NCBI GenBank assembly: GCA_030704615.1
Contig: CM060731.1
Span: forward strand, 16,990,001-17,050,000
Reading direction: 5' to 3'
Length of the DNA: 60,000 nt
Source: Takakia lepidozioides
Taxonomy: Eukaryota > Streptophyta > Takakiopsida > Takakiales > Takakiaceae
The notes beneath the pieces were generated by a model. That model did no database searches and had not been told where the DNA came from. It saw nothing but the letters and a program-made list of their open reading frames with translations. Made by a program: the position numbers and the translations under genes. Positions 12,571-23,246 of this stretch are shown piece by piece (within the stretch, counting starts at the first letter, position 1; every line of letters begins with the position of its first letter).

Positions 12571-13760
12571 ATGGATGATTTGAACACCGGATTCGGCCCA
12601 GGTCAATTAAGAGTCCATGTTTTGCGAAGGAAAGGAATCATGGGTAGCCTGATTTCAAGCATTTCTTGCTGGCTTGTGATGCCCCATAATCCCCTAGCCT
12701 TAGAATCTGCTTTATCATTATGTATTTGTGGCGTTGAGCCCGTTTTACCTTGTCTGGCCCAAACGATGACACAAGCTTGTCTTCATTTTGGAAACCATGC
12801 ACATCCTATCTCACAAGGGGATTGCACGGAAACATTGGGATCCATTTGCCAACTTGTGCAGGAGAAACTACTCAAAACACCTACTGCAAAGACATCTGCA
12901 ATTGGATTGGCAGCCAATAACTCGTTCCTTGGCACACACCTCATTGGGGCTGAGGATGGCTCTAATCCTAAACTGGATGAAGTGGCTCTAGAAGGTGTTT
13001 TGGACAAATTCTCTTCCATCAGTTCTCCGAACATTCGCCATCAAATCAATCTTTTCCGTTTGGGACCTTCAGGCAGAGGATCTCTGGACAACATACTTGA
13101 ATTGAAGAGAAGAAGTCGAGACGACTCCATACAAGATAGCATCTTTCCCGGGCAAGGAGCATCCAAGGTTTACCACTGGGGAGGGCAGTGGAGTGCATCT
13201 GGTACGTCGTGTGCAACCAGGTGGAGATCTCCAAGGGGCTTGGCTCATGTTCGACCATGTCAAACGATTGAAGGACTGGACGACAATGGCGTGTCACATC
13301 TACGACCCCTGCTATCAACGAGTCATGACAATTGGGGTTTGCGAATCAGAAGATGCAGACTCGCAAGTCCTTATGTGGACTCATCAACGTCATGAAGACT
13401 CGTGGTATGCCTCAACCACATTTTAAAGGCTTCATAGCAGACATCGCCCATGCTAACTTCAATGCTATTTGAGGAGTATTTGGTTCAGGTGACCACAAGA
13501 TTCCAATAGAAAGAATGGAGAGAATTTACAATCACCTTCATTTGTTGTAGTCTTTGGACAGACACACAAAACGACTCATCAAGCCAAACCTACATGATGA
13601 ACAGAAGATGTCTACAATACAAAGATGATGCAACATTGGCAAAGGCTGAGACCTCCTATCATGTTATCCGTGCATGGTGGTTGTTTTCCGGGGCTAGTAC
13701 TGAGGAGCAAATCCAAGAACTTAACGATTGGCTAGGATTTTGGCAATACATGAGAACGGT
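12571..13760 (+). pseudogene. Broken transposon-type ORF
   Basis: An open frame of 274 codons (12571-13395) is followed and overlapped by better-looking peptides in other frames: LMFDHVKRLKDWTTMACHIY with TIGVCESEDADSQVLMW (13193-13395), then GMPQPHFKGFIADIAHANFN and FGSGDHKIPI (to about 13500), and YHVIRAWWLFSGAS with LNDWLGFW (13640-13750). Reading through needs at least three frameshifts or stops. The pattern resembles repetitive hypothetical proteins I associate with fern and lycophyte genomes, probably transposase-derived; this is recollection and the superfamily is not established. Its first 200 bp overlaps an LTR-like fragment. I regard it as a dead mobile-element gene. Confidence 0.45.
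12677..12765 (+). repeat. LTR-like fragment shared with the 36.4 kb element
   Basis: The segment beginning TGATGCCCCATAATCCC and running to about 'TGGCCCA' matches 36443-36560 closely, with small gaps. At 36.4 kb this sequence follows a G-rich polypurine tract, the position expected for the start of a 3' LTR. This copy is therefore probably a solo or truncated LTR of the same Ty3 family. It overlaps the open frame that begins at 12571, arguing that this frame is not a host gene. Confidence 0.45.
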
Positions 13761-14513
13761 ACTAAGTTTTTTTACCATCGTCGTTTCCTTTCTCATCTTT
13801 TTGTCTTCTTTCTTGTCTCTCTTTTACCAATTTATATTGAGTGCGTGCACGTCTGAACTTCCAATCTATACACATGGGTGCATGATATTTCTCTTGAAGA
13901 AGATGCAAACATGACATCTTGTAACTTGGCCGAAACAGTCCACAATGCATGGCAACAACAATCAGGCAAAAAAAACAACAGACTTGTATAATGTAACAGC
14001 TGACGACCTCATTAGGGCCTATACAGCAATTGCATGGTATGGTGGACCAAAATCGGCAATTTTTCCTCCATGGAAGTCCATATAGGTACCTCAAATTGAG
14101 GGAATTTATCCAAATATTTAATTTTAGATTATAGATATGATATATTTAACACTTTTAGTAAAAAGTCCCACCCCAAATAGGCTAGAATTTTAGTATTTAA
14201 TTCTGAAAAATAGAAAATAGTTTTTTATTTCTAATAATTATAGATTTTTGAAATTTTTCCATATATCACTTGGCACCTCTAGATTATGGGTTTTTACACC
14301 ATTTTAGTAATAATGATATCCCAAAAGCCTCTAAATGAGGATGATGTACATTAGGGAAAATAGGCCCAGTTTGGGCCCAATGTTTAGTATAAATTAGTCC
14401 ATACCTCTCATTCTTGATGTTTTTAGTCCATATAAAAATGCATTTGGGTAGCTTTAAAAAATGGCACCCCTACTGTGTTTTTCTTTTTGTTATTACTTAG
14501 GTGTAGGGCGGAA
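13761..14513. other. AT-rich non-coding stretch
   Basis: The region is notably A/T-rich, especially 14100-14470, with homopolymer runs and no frame, RNA or repeat I can name. Confidence 0.4.
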
Positions 14514-15570
14514 TGTTTTCTAGAAGAACTTCACGCCATCTCAGCTGCTAGCAGCAAGGCTTAGGGATGTATTTATGATTTGTATACGGGCAGGGATAGC
14601 TGAAGGATTAGGGATAGTTGAGGGGCCAAGGATAGAGGTCCAGATTCATGTTCATGTTCAGGTTCGGGCTGAGGGATCAATAGCTACAAGAAATGAGCTG
14701 GAGTAGATGGTCAATTGTTGTAAGTGGAAACAGTAGCGGCAGCAGCACAATTGATAGAATGAGGTGCTGCTAATGAAGGTACTTTCCTCAACACATTTCA
14801 GCCTGTTTTTCCAAGTATGGTTGGGGTGTTTGCTAGAACAAATCTAGGCTGTCATCGTCAACGCTAGCAGCAAGGCAATGATGTATGCATGATTTTGTGC
14901 AGAGACATGGATAGTTGAAGGAGTAGGGATAGAGTGTGGGTGCAGATTCACCCAAGAGGGTCGGACTTCAAGCTCCAGATTGACTATGTAGCTACAAGAA
15001 ACCCAATCTAGGTAGATGGTCAACTCGTAGTAGCGGCACAATTTATAAAATCACACACTGCTAATGAAGGCCCATCTTCTTCGACACATTTCACCTTGTT
15101 TGTCCCTCTTATCAGAATCGGCCTTAAATTTTCGTGTTGAATTCTGCAAGTTAGCTAGTTGAGTGAATCTAGTTTGGAGTGACTTTGACATGATACGCAA
15201 AATGTGACAACATGAAAGTATCAAAAAACAAGTAACAAAGATGAGGAGAAGCTGTGGAATGAATACTTTTCTGCCCCAATCAATGATGAGACAACCGAGG
15301 CAAGAAAGTGAATGTTTGTTACATTTCAGAGAGTAGCAGACGCAATTCAACATAGGAACTAGTGTGATAAGCTGAGTTGGGTGTTTCCTACAACAAATCT
15401 AGGTTGTCATCGTCAGCTCATAGCAGCAAGGCATGGATGAATGCATGATTTGTGCAAGGGCATAGATAGCTGAAGGAGCAGGGATAGAGTGTGGGTACAG
15501 ATTCATCCTAGAAGGCTAGATTCTTGTGGATCAATAGCTACAAGAAACCTCCATGGGTAGATGGTCTATT
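14514..15570 (+). repeat. Three diverged copies of a ~300 bp repeat
   Basis: Three blocks share ordered motifs: about 14514-14815, 14828-15107 and 15376-15570. Common landmarks are AACAAATCTAGG plus TGTCATCGTC, 'AGCAGCAAGGC', 'GGGATAG', 'GTGTGGGTGCAGATTCA', 'AGCTACAAGAAA' and 'TAGATGGTCAA'. The first two also share 'CTGCTAATGAAGG' followed by a 'CACATTTCA' segment. A fourth relative is at 46400-46560, and part of the motif occurs reversed near 17690-17720. The family is dispersed and old. It could be an LTR or a non-autonomous DNA element; no terminal repeats or target duplications were recognised. Confidence 0.5.
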
Positions 15571-15639
15571 CCGTGGAACTCAATCTATCACTGAAGTCTT
15601 GCATTATAAGGATCATAACTGCTTTGCAGCTTACTTGCT

Positions 15640-15815
15640 CGAGGCCTTGACCCTTAGGCAATCCCCAGAGTAGTAATAGCTTTTGGGCTGCTTTTTTACT
15701 TTGGTTTTTTCATTTTGTCCCATAAGCTCTTTGAGCTTTTTGCTGATGTAATAAAGTACCATTTTGTTTCATTTCATTCATTTTCATTTCATTTTGTTTC
15801 ATGGCATGTCTTTCA
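15640..15815 (+). mobile_element. Retroposon 3' tail with TTTCA-type repeats
   Basis: A pyrimidine-rich segment with the hairpin-like 'AAGCTCTTTGAGCTTTTTGC', a polyadenylation-like AATAAA (about 15750-15756), and then a (TTTCATT)n simple repeat resembles the 3' end of a plant LINE. No reverse-transcriptase sequence is visible upstream, so it would be a strongly 5'-truncated copy. Chance AT-rich sequence is the alternative. Confidence 0.3.
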
Positions 15816-16039
15816 TCGTTTGTGCATTTCTAATGCATGATTAGTTCTCTTGTATGGCATTACATGCGTATGTACTAGTCGGCTCACTACAAACACCAAA
15901 ACTTCAAAGCATGAACCACTATGAATGATTGTTCAAGTAATTTCGAGCATTTCATTTAAAGTAGTAAAGCAGTGGTTGCGCCGACTTCCGCAGTCGCAGT
16001 TGTCACTGTGCATGTAGCACTGCAAGTCATGTGGTCAAC

Positions 16040-16250
16040 TACCACGTGGCGCCCCGAGACTATGGCCACGTGGCAGCAGTGAGCTACTCGTCGCCACAGC
16101 GGCACATCAGCGTCCACGTCGTCATCCACGTCCGCGTCCATGTGGCACTGCGGTCCGCTGAGTCATTCCCCTCATGCGGAGGGGAAAAGTCAAAGTCAGC
16201 CCAAAAAGTCAGACACACGGGCGGCTGGCTTGGTTACGACACGTGGTTCT
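16040..16250. promoter_or_regulatory. G-box (CACGTG) cluster
   Basis: Three perfect CACGTG cores occur within about 200 bp: 16043-16048 (in ACCACGTGGC), 16067-16072 (in GCCACGTGGC) and 16240-16245 (in ACACGTGGT). Several CCACGTC and TGACT/GTCAA motifs lie between them, in a locally GC-rich patch inside AT-rich DNA. G-boxes with this flank bind bZIP and bHLH factors, including ABRE-type sites. No gene start can be assigned: the minus-strand frames at 16390-17357 and the plus-strand frames nearby are unrecognised. Confidence 0.4.
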
Positions 16251-18106
16251 CCAACAATAATGGGAATTAAATTTTTGCAGTCGTTCAAGCATCTGCGGCC
16301 TTTACCACTCCAATCATTGGATGTCCGATACAACTTCCATGTCTGTTGTTTACTACTTGAGTCGATTCCGCGTTTTTTGTCATTTCGACTCAAAATGAGT
16401 TGTTTTCCCCAGTTGTAAAAGACACGAATGCTTGTTGTGAGGGCATGGTGGAGTGGTGCACGTTGAAGTTATAGGGAGTATAGTAGCTTGTGGCTATTTG
16501 TGGGTGCATGAGCTGGGAGGTAATAAGATTAAGAGGTGAACTAAGCAGGCTGAACTGAGATTTGAGGTACTGTATAAGGCTAGACCGCGACATGGTGCGA
16601 GATACTTGCGGAATTATAGATAAAAGAGGGCCAAACAGGGGGTAATGTTTGTTATGGGGGGGGGATTGTGAAGGAAGGGTGAGTATGCTCCCAGTATATA
16701 GATGGAATTCGAGCTGGTGGGGGGTGACATATGGCCCAACTCCATAGCCTGCTCCACTGTAGTTAGATGGTATTGCTCGTTGCCTCGATGCGAGGTAGAA
16801 AATCGCCTCACCAGAGGTGCGCCCATTGGGGGCGGCAAAGGTCTAAAGAGGTGCTCCATTTTTTGAGTGCATTGTATCATCTTCTGTTGTAAGGACGAAC
16901 AAACCTGTGAATGCAGGCGCTGGAGAGCCCACATTGGATCTGAAAATATGAGTTTTGCATTTCACATTTATGAATTTGCTCGCACAACCGAACATGCCAC
17001 TTTAGAACCGGCAGGGCTTCTTTCAATGTGCCATGCACTCTCATTACAACTGGACTCCACCACATATGCAACAAGTTTAATAGTGGTTGTTGAGGTCCTT
17101 CCAACAACCTTGTGAGTCAGCGACAAAGAATGGGTAGAGAATACCGTACAGTGTTGCACATTGGAAGCCACATTCACATTGAAAGATGTGATGCGTGGAA
17201 TGTAAAAGTTATCCCTATCTGAGTGGTCAGAATTGGTTGCGGAGCCTGGGGGCATGTCCAATTTACGTTTGCATGAACCCGCGAATCTTTCTTCACCCTC
17301 CAAGTGAGGCACTCGTGAGAGAATAAGGCTCCCAAAAGCATTATATGCCTCAGCCAATTTGCGTGGATCTCCATACCTATTGGCTGCAGTTGTAGCTCAT
17401 TGATATCTGGCCCATGCCCAGAAGATCAACCTCTCAAATAGTCTCGGTACCTTGTTTGTTGAATGTAAGGTAGTTGCAGGCTACGGATGTTTATACGGTC
17501 TAAGATTTGTAACTACAGTAGAGACATACTCCAATTTTTTATTGTAAAAAAAGATCACCTATGAAAGAGCTATGGACTCTTAAAGTTGAATCTTACGGAC
17601 TGCATTACACATTGTGTGTGCAAGGTGTGTGCTGCTTCCACATGGAATTCTTAAAATCCGCCCTCTTGGATGAATCTGAACCTAATACCCTAGATTTGTT
17701 CCAGCAAACACCCCAACCCTACTTAGAGCACTAATTCCTATGCTGACTTGCGTTTGCTTCCAACAGGCATTCACCAAGTTTTGCCTGGATTGTTCCACCA
17801 TTGACTAGGGTCGGAAATGTATTCATTCCAGAGCTTCTCCACATCTTTATTATCTGTTTTTCGATACTTTCCTGTCAACCACAGTGGCAGTAACATGTCA
17901 AAATCACTCCAATACCACCATAGATCCACCAACGAGCTAACTTGCAGTATTCAACATGAAAATTTAGGGACGACTCTGATAGCAGGGGAAAACATGGTGA
18001 AATATGTTGAAGAAGATACTTTCATTAGCAGTGGGCCTTGTTTTATCAATTGTGCTGCTGCCGTTGTTGTTTCCAGTTGACCATCTACCCAGTTGTAGCC
18101 GCTGTG
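16251..18106. other. Intergenic, no gene recognised
   Basis: Minus-strand frames at 16390-16593, 16614-16934 and 16968-17357 are open for 67-129 codons, partly Ser/Thr-rich, with no domain I recognise and no clear splice joins. Near 17690-17720 lies a short reversed piece of the 14.5 kb repeat family. Confidence 0.35.
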
Positions 18107-18343
18107 CTATTGAAGAAGGTGCCCCCCTTCCCCCATCATTTGATCATAGGTCTCCAAAGCCTCCATACCATGTCCCTGCTGTGCATACCCTGCAAGCATC
18201 GCGTTCCATGACACCACATTTGGTTCAGCCATAGTATTGAAAACTCCCTTTGCATCCTTAATGCACCCACATTTGGCATAGACGTCCACCAAGGCAGTGT
18301 TCAGGATGACATCTGGTACAATTCCTGCTTTGACGATGTCACC
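18107..18343 (-). pseudogene. PPR gene fragment cut by a retrotransposon
   Basis: Minus-strand sequence from 18343 reads DIVKAGIVPDVILNTALVDV, then YAKCGCIKDAKGVFNTM and EPNVVSWNAMLAGYAQQG, which is about two PLS-type PPR motifs, ending at a TAG near 18107 after a degraded repeat boundary. Upstream (higher coordinates) the PPR reading ends abruptly at about 18343, where chromovirus LTR sequence begins. The missing 5' part is not found beyond the array at 31 kb. The fragment is most like the PPR genes at 1.6 and 46.9 kb. It cannot encode a working protein. Confidence 0.75.
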
Positions 18344-18670
18344 ACCTTGGTCGTTTTCCGGCTCGCACGCTTACTCACTAGTTTTTGGTCACCAACGGGC
18401 TTGCACCGCTCTCGGGGTTACTACTCCCTATATATACTTCTGTGACTGTCCGCGGGGGTTTCACAAACAACCCTACCATTTTATGGCAAACCACCATGAA
18501 AACCCTCGACTCCCGGTGGTGAGTCGCGGTGAGTCTTGGCCCACCCACCACGGCCCCATTGGGCCGTGATGAGTCCCAAGACTCCCCACGACTCCCACCA
18601 CAAGGTTTCCGCCCCATGGTGAGTTCTATGCCACCCCCACTAAGACCCACTAAGCTACCACCACCCCTTG
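18344..18670 (-). mobile_element. Partial chromovirus LTR
   Basis: This 327 bp matches the middle of the LTRs at 18892-19180 and, better, 25065-25391, including the segment 'CTAAGCTACCACCACCCC' that LTR2 keeps and LTR1 lacks. It runs directly into the edge of the next LTR, so it is a remnant of a third copy of the same family. Confidence 0.7.
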
Positions 18671-20211
18671 TGTCGCGCACCTCACTTCGGTAAGCTCCCC
18701 TTCAAGTCATAGTTACTCGCTCCGATGCGCGCGCCTGACTCCCAACCTGGCCGCCCGGGCCAACTTGGAGCTTCGGCTGCTCACCGGGACATAACGGTCC
18801 CCCCTTCGATTCCCACTAAACCCTCCACCTATTTGGGCCTAGGGGAATTCCCTTTGGTAGATGGCAGTCCGGAACAGCTCCCCACTCTTTGGTCGCTTTT
18901 CGGCTCGCTCGCTTACTCACTAGTTTTTGGTCACCAATGGGCTTGCACCGTTCTCGGGTCACTACTCCCCTTATATATACTTCTGTAGCTGTCCGCGAGG
19001 GTTTCACAACCAGCCATGCCATTTTATGGCGAACCACCACGAAAACCCTCGACTCCCGGTGATGAGTCACGGTGAGTCTTGGCCCACTCACCACGGCCCC
19101 TCTGGACCGTGATGAGTCCCAAGACTCCCCACGACTCCCACCACGAGGTCTCCGCCCCCATGGTGAGTCCTATGCCACCCCCACCGCAACCCGATGTGCG
19201 GGGCTCCACCTAGTGAGCGCCTCCGCCTCCTTGAGTGCCTTGGGCACTCAAGGTGCTTCAGCCCCCCCATACCTATCGTTGCCGCTGCCCCCACCACAGG
19301 GGCAGCCCCTCATGTGTCCCGACCCCCTGCCTCAAGGCAAAGGGCCGCGACACACACCCCTACCAACAGGGAGTCGATGTCCTCATCGACTTGTCCATTT
19401 TGTAGAAACGAACATCCAAGTTGTGGCGTCCCACATCAAGGAGTTTGTTTCCGTACCATGGCGTCCCATGGCAAAGAACCAGACCCCACACTTGACTCTA
19501 CTCTCCACTAGCTAGTTCGGCCGACTTCCTCCAAGTCCCGGCCAAGGGTGGAGCCTCTCAAGCTCCTCCCAGTGCACTCTTCTTGGCCTACTTCAAGGCC
19601 AAGGAACGATCCTCCCCGAGGATCGAATCGCCTTACTGCAACAACATTGCTTGCGATCGCTCATGATGCCGCTTTTGGCATCACCTTGAGCAAGGGTTCC
19701 CTGGAACCCTCTTTGACTAGGAAGATAACCTTGAACCAACCGTGCGCCCCAATCACTACAATTGGGTCCGCCTTGGAATGCTGGCATGAGGTACGGGAAC
19801 ACGCCGAAGCCGCACTACGACTTCGTCTCGAGGCTACACGATTATAGTACGTGAACGGAAGCACGTAGCTTCCGCGTTAGCCCGCACTACAAGACAACCC
19901 CCTCGGTAGCGCAGTCATAGTGCCAGGTGCGCACTAGCACGTGAACTCCCAAAGAAGGCGCAAGTTTCCTTGCCCCTTGGATGGGGGTCACCCGATTTCG
20001 GCACTACGCAAACACACGATTAACCCAATTTACCTCTCCCACTTTTATAAGCTAGCATGCATTCTACACACTAGTCAACCATATCATGCATCACCATTCC
20101 AGACAAAATAGGACGCACACATTTGGAATCCATTTCATTTATAGCACGTTTTGTACAATACAAGTTTTTGCAATCGGATTCCTAAACTAGCTAAACCGGG
20201 CTAAGCATGCA
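18671..20211 (-). mobile_element. Chromovirus copy 1, 3' LTR (1541 bp)
   Basis: On the minus strand it starts TGCATGCTTAGCC immediately after a purine tract (20212-20229 as pyrimidines on the plus strand) and ends CGCGACA, giving TG...CA termini. It closely matches 24848-26623; over the roughly 840 bp nearest the internal region I see only a few single-base differences. It is 235 bp shorter because LTR2 contains an extra internal segment and a tandem duplication. Open frames inside it on the plus strand (for example 19548-19847) are LTR sequence, repeated in LTR2, and not genes. Confidence 0.8.
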
Positions 20212-20229
20212 TTTCCTCCCCCACGCTCC
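20212..20229 (-). promoter_or_regulatory. Polypurine tract, copy 1
   Basis: On the minus strand GGAGCGTGGGGGAGGAAA directly precedes the LTR start TGCATG. This is the usual primer site for plus-strand DNA synthesis. The identical tract is at 26624-26641 for copy 2. Confidence 0.75.
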
Positions 20230-20245
20230 AAGGTTGATGTCCCCA

Positions 20246-21671
20246 TCAACGCTTCTTGTGCTTTTGAGGTCGCCCTTCGAAAGCTGCAACCGCCTCAGAT
20301 GCGTTTCCCATTTCTGAGGCACGCACCCAAGATGCCTCCACATGATGATAGCCCTTCCATTTGACGAGATACTCCGTTTCTCGGTTCTTCAACCTCCTCG
20401 ACTTAAGTATTGCCTCCACCTCGTACTCAGGTTCATTTTCATGATCCAACAATATAGGTGGCGGACGCAACACTTGATGCCGATTCGGACGCGCTTCATC
20501 TTTGAAGTAAGGCTTCAAAAGGGAGACATGGAATACTGGGTGCACCTTGCTGTTTGCCGGTAGCTCCAATTCATACACAACCTCATTCATAACCTTCCGA
20601 ATGCGAAAGGTCCCGCATACGGAGGTACGAACTTCGGACTCACTTCGGAGTAGTCGAAAATTCTTGATGTTCAACCAGACCTCTGTGCCTGCCTCAAATT
20701 TCACTTCCCTCCGTTTCCGATTCGCCTGCCTTTCATACCGTTTCCTAGCTTTGGCAATGTTGTACTTTGCGAGCTTCAACAAACGCTCGCGTTCTTCCAG
20801 TACCGCCGCTACTGCCGGTTCCTCAACGTCCTGGGCGGCCCAACTTGTCGGCACCAGAGGTGCTTTTCCATAGACCAATACGAAAGGGGAAACTCCCGTT
20901 GCGGAGTGTTCTGTGTTATTATAACAGAACTCTGCCGCGTCTAAGTGTTCCACCCAGTCTGTTTGGTCTGCCGACACGTAATTCCGCAAGATCTGCTTCA
21001 CTACGGAATTCACTCTTTCTGTTTGGACGTCGGTCGTAGGTCGGAAGGCGGTGCTCATCTTCAGCCTCATCCCCATCTTCTTCCAAAGTGCCCTCCAAAA
21101 TTTACTCGTAAACTTTGGATCGCGGTCCGAGACCAATATCCTTCGGGACTCCATGATGCTTTAAGACGTGGGCGAAGTAAAATTGCCCTGTCTCCTGCGC
21201 CGTTGCCGTCTCTTTGGTGGGGATGAAATGGCCCATTTTACTGAACCTATCCACCACCACCATGATTGCATCGAATCCTTTTGACAGCGGCATATCAGTC
21301 ATGAAATCCATCGAGACGCTTTCCCAAGTCCCCTCTGGAATCGGCAAGGGTTGTAACAGCCCGGCTTGCTTTTTGTACTCGCTCCGGTTTTGTTGGCATG
21401 TGGTGCATGTCTTGACATACTCCTCTGCCTCCTCCCTCAGTTTGGGCCAGAAATGCTCTTTCTTCAAGAGTGCCGCAGTGTGCTTGGCTCCGCCGTGGCC
21501 CGCAAGCGGGCTATCATGGCATTCTCTCAAGAGACTATCTCTGATCCCTCCCTTCGGCACGTAGAGACATTTTTGCTTATACCGGAGCAGTCCATTTTGC
21601 AAGTGGAACTGCGATTTAACCCCCATCCTCAAGTCCTGCATCATGGACTTCGCCAGCTCATCTTCCGGCAA
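20246..21671 (-). pseudogene. Chromovirus copy 1 integrase with chromodomain
   Basis: The N-terminal zinc-binding HHCC domain (HDSPLAGHGGAKHTA ... CTTCQQNRS) and the first part of the DDE core (MDFMTDMPLSKGFDAIMVVV) are in the frame 21671-21102. A one-base insertion near 21136 shifts the frame, and the core resumes in 21154-20246 (SDRDPKFTSKFW, STAFRPTTD). The C-terminus carries a chromodomain (EYLVKWKGYHHVEASWVRAS) that in this family guides insertion to particular chromatin. Apart from the frameshift, the last 302 codons are open, ending in a basic tail. Confidence 0.88.
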
Positions 21672-23246
21672 GCATTTCGGATCTTCCTTTGGAGCGTCGT
21701 CTCGCCCTTGTACACCAACAAGAGCTGCTGCTTTCTACTTAAAGCATCGGCCACCACGTTGTCTCGTCCCGGTTTGTACTGGATATCCACGTCGAACACC
21801 GCCAAAGTATCTTGCCACCTAAGTTGTTTTGGGGACAACTTGGGCTACGTGGCAAAATACTTCACCGTGACATTGTCCGTGAACACCTTCATTGGGTCGG
21901 AACCAACATAGTGGCGCCAAAGCTCAAGGCAATGCACCACTGCCTTCATCTCTTTTTTGTGCGTCGGCCACCGTCGCTCCACTTCATTCAGTTTCTTACT
22001 TTCGTAAGCTACTGGACGTCCATCTTGCATCAGTACACCCCCAATCGCGAAGTCCGACGCATTTGTATGAATCTCGAACGGACGATCGAACTCCGGGATT
22101 TTCAAGACTGGAGCTTCCGCCATCCGCTGCTTCAATCAGCAAAAGCTTGGCCACAAAAGGTGTTCCATGCCCAGACTTTAGATTTACACAGAAGGTCTGA
22201 CAGCGGCCCCGCAATCTTGGCAAAATTTCTCACATACTTCCGGTAATAGGAGGCGAGTCCTAGGAAGGATCGCACTCCCGGGACTGAAGTCGGAGGCTCC
22301 CAGTCCAAGATCGCCCTCACCATTCTGTCATCCATTTTGACCCCATCGTGTGTAATCATATGCCCCAGGAACTCCACTTTTGTGACCCCGAATTCGCACT
22401 TTGAAGCTTTGGCATACAGCTTCCCTTCCCGCAATTTTTGGAACACCCTTTTCAGGTGCTCCAGGTGCTCCTCCTTTGTTTTTGAGTACACCAAGATGTC
22501 GTCGATGTACACGATCACACAGTCATCCAACCACTCCTAGAAAAGGCTGTTCATCAGCGTGCTAAATGTCGCTGGTGCATTGGTGAGCCCAAAAGGCATC
22601 ACCAAGAACTCATATGAACCATATCTTGTCCTGCACGCGGTCTTCTCCTCATCTCCTTCCGCCACCCGAATTTGGTGATAGCCGGAGCGCAAGTCGATCC
22701 GGCTGTAATACTTCGCTCCTGCCAACCGATCGAAGAGGTCGTCGATTGGCAAAGGGTACCGGTTTTTGATAGTCACCTTATTCAGAGCCCTGTAATCGAC
22801 ACACATCCGCAGCGTCCCATCCTTCTTGTCTGCAATAGCACCGGGGCTCCGTAAGGTGACTTACTCGGCCGGATGTACCCCTTTGACATTAGATCCTTGA
22901 GCTGAGTCTTCAGCTCGATCAACTCTCTGTGGCTCAATCGGTAGGGCGCCTTGGCAGGCGGTTCCAATCCCGGTATCACCTCAATCTTGTGGTCAACTCC
23001 TCTTCGCGGTGGCAAGCCGCTTGGTAAATCCTCCGGCATCACATCCTGGTATTTCTCCAAAATCCCCTTGATCCAATCTGGGCTCGGCTCCCCATCGCCT
23101 TCTCGTTTCACTTCTCTAATGTAAAGCAAAAATTGGGGCTCGTGTGCCTCCTCCACGGCCCACTCCTTTGCTGACAGAAGGTTTATTCGCCTCCCACGGA
23201 TTTGGGCGTTTCCGACACTCGTAAAACCTCGCCACCATTCCCACAT
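21641..23246 (-). pseudogene. Chromovirus copy 1 reverse transcriptase/RNase H
   Basis: Successive frames give the RT motifs: [56 protein letters not shown] and the catalytic VYIDDILVYS, then the thumb (FLGLASYYRKYVRNF) and RNase H (FEIHTNASDFAIGGVL, ADALSR). Damage: a one-base deletion near 22831 shifts the frame after GAPV; TAG at 22537-22539 lies before the YIDD block; TAG at 21845-21847 lies after YFAT. The first RNase H catalytic Asp (TDAS in copy 2) is Asn here. It copies element RNA to DNA in the family; this copy is dead. Confidence 0.85.

Noticed and set aside
14514-15570. Spaced repeats considered as a CRISPR-like array
   Set aside because: Units are about 300 bp, strongly diverged and irregularly spaced, in a eukaryotic genome; nothing resembles short direct repeats with unique spacers.
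19072-19847. Open frames of 99-147 codons on the plus strand inside LTR1, repeated in LTR2
   Set aside because: They are LTR sequence, conserved only because the LTRs are nearly identical; no domain and no coding logic.
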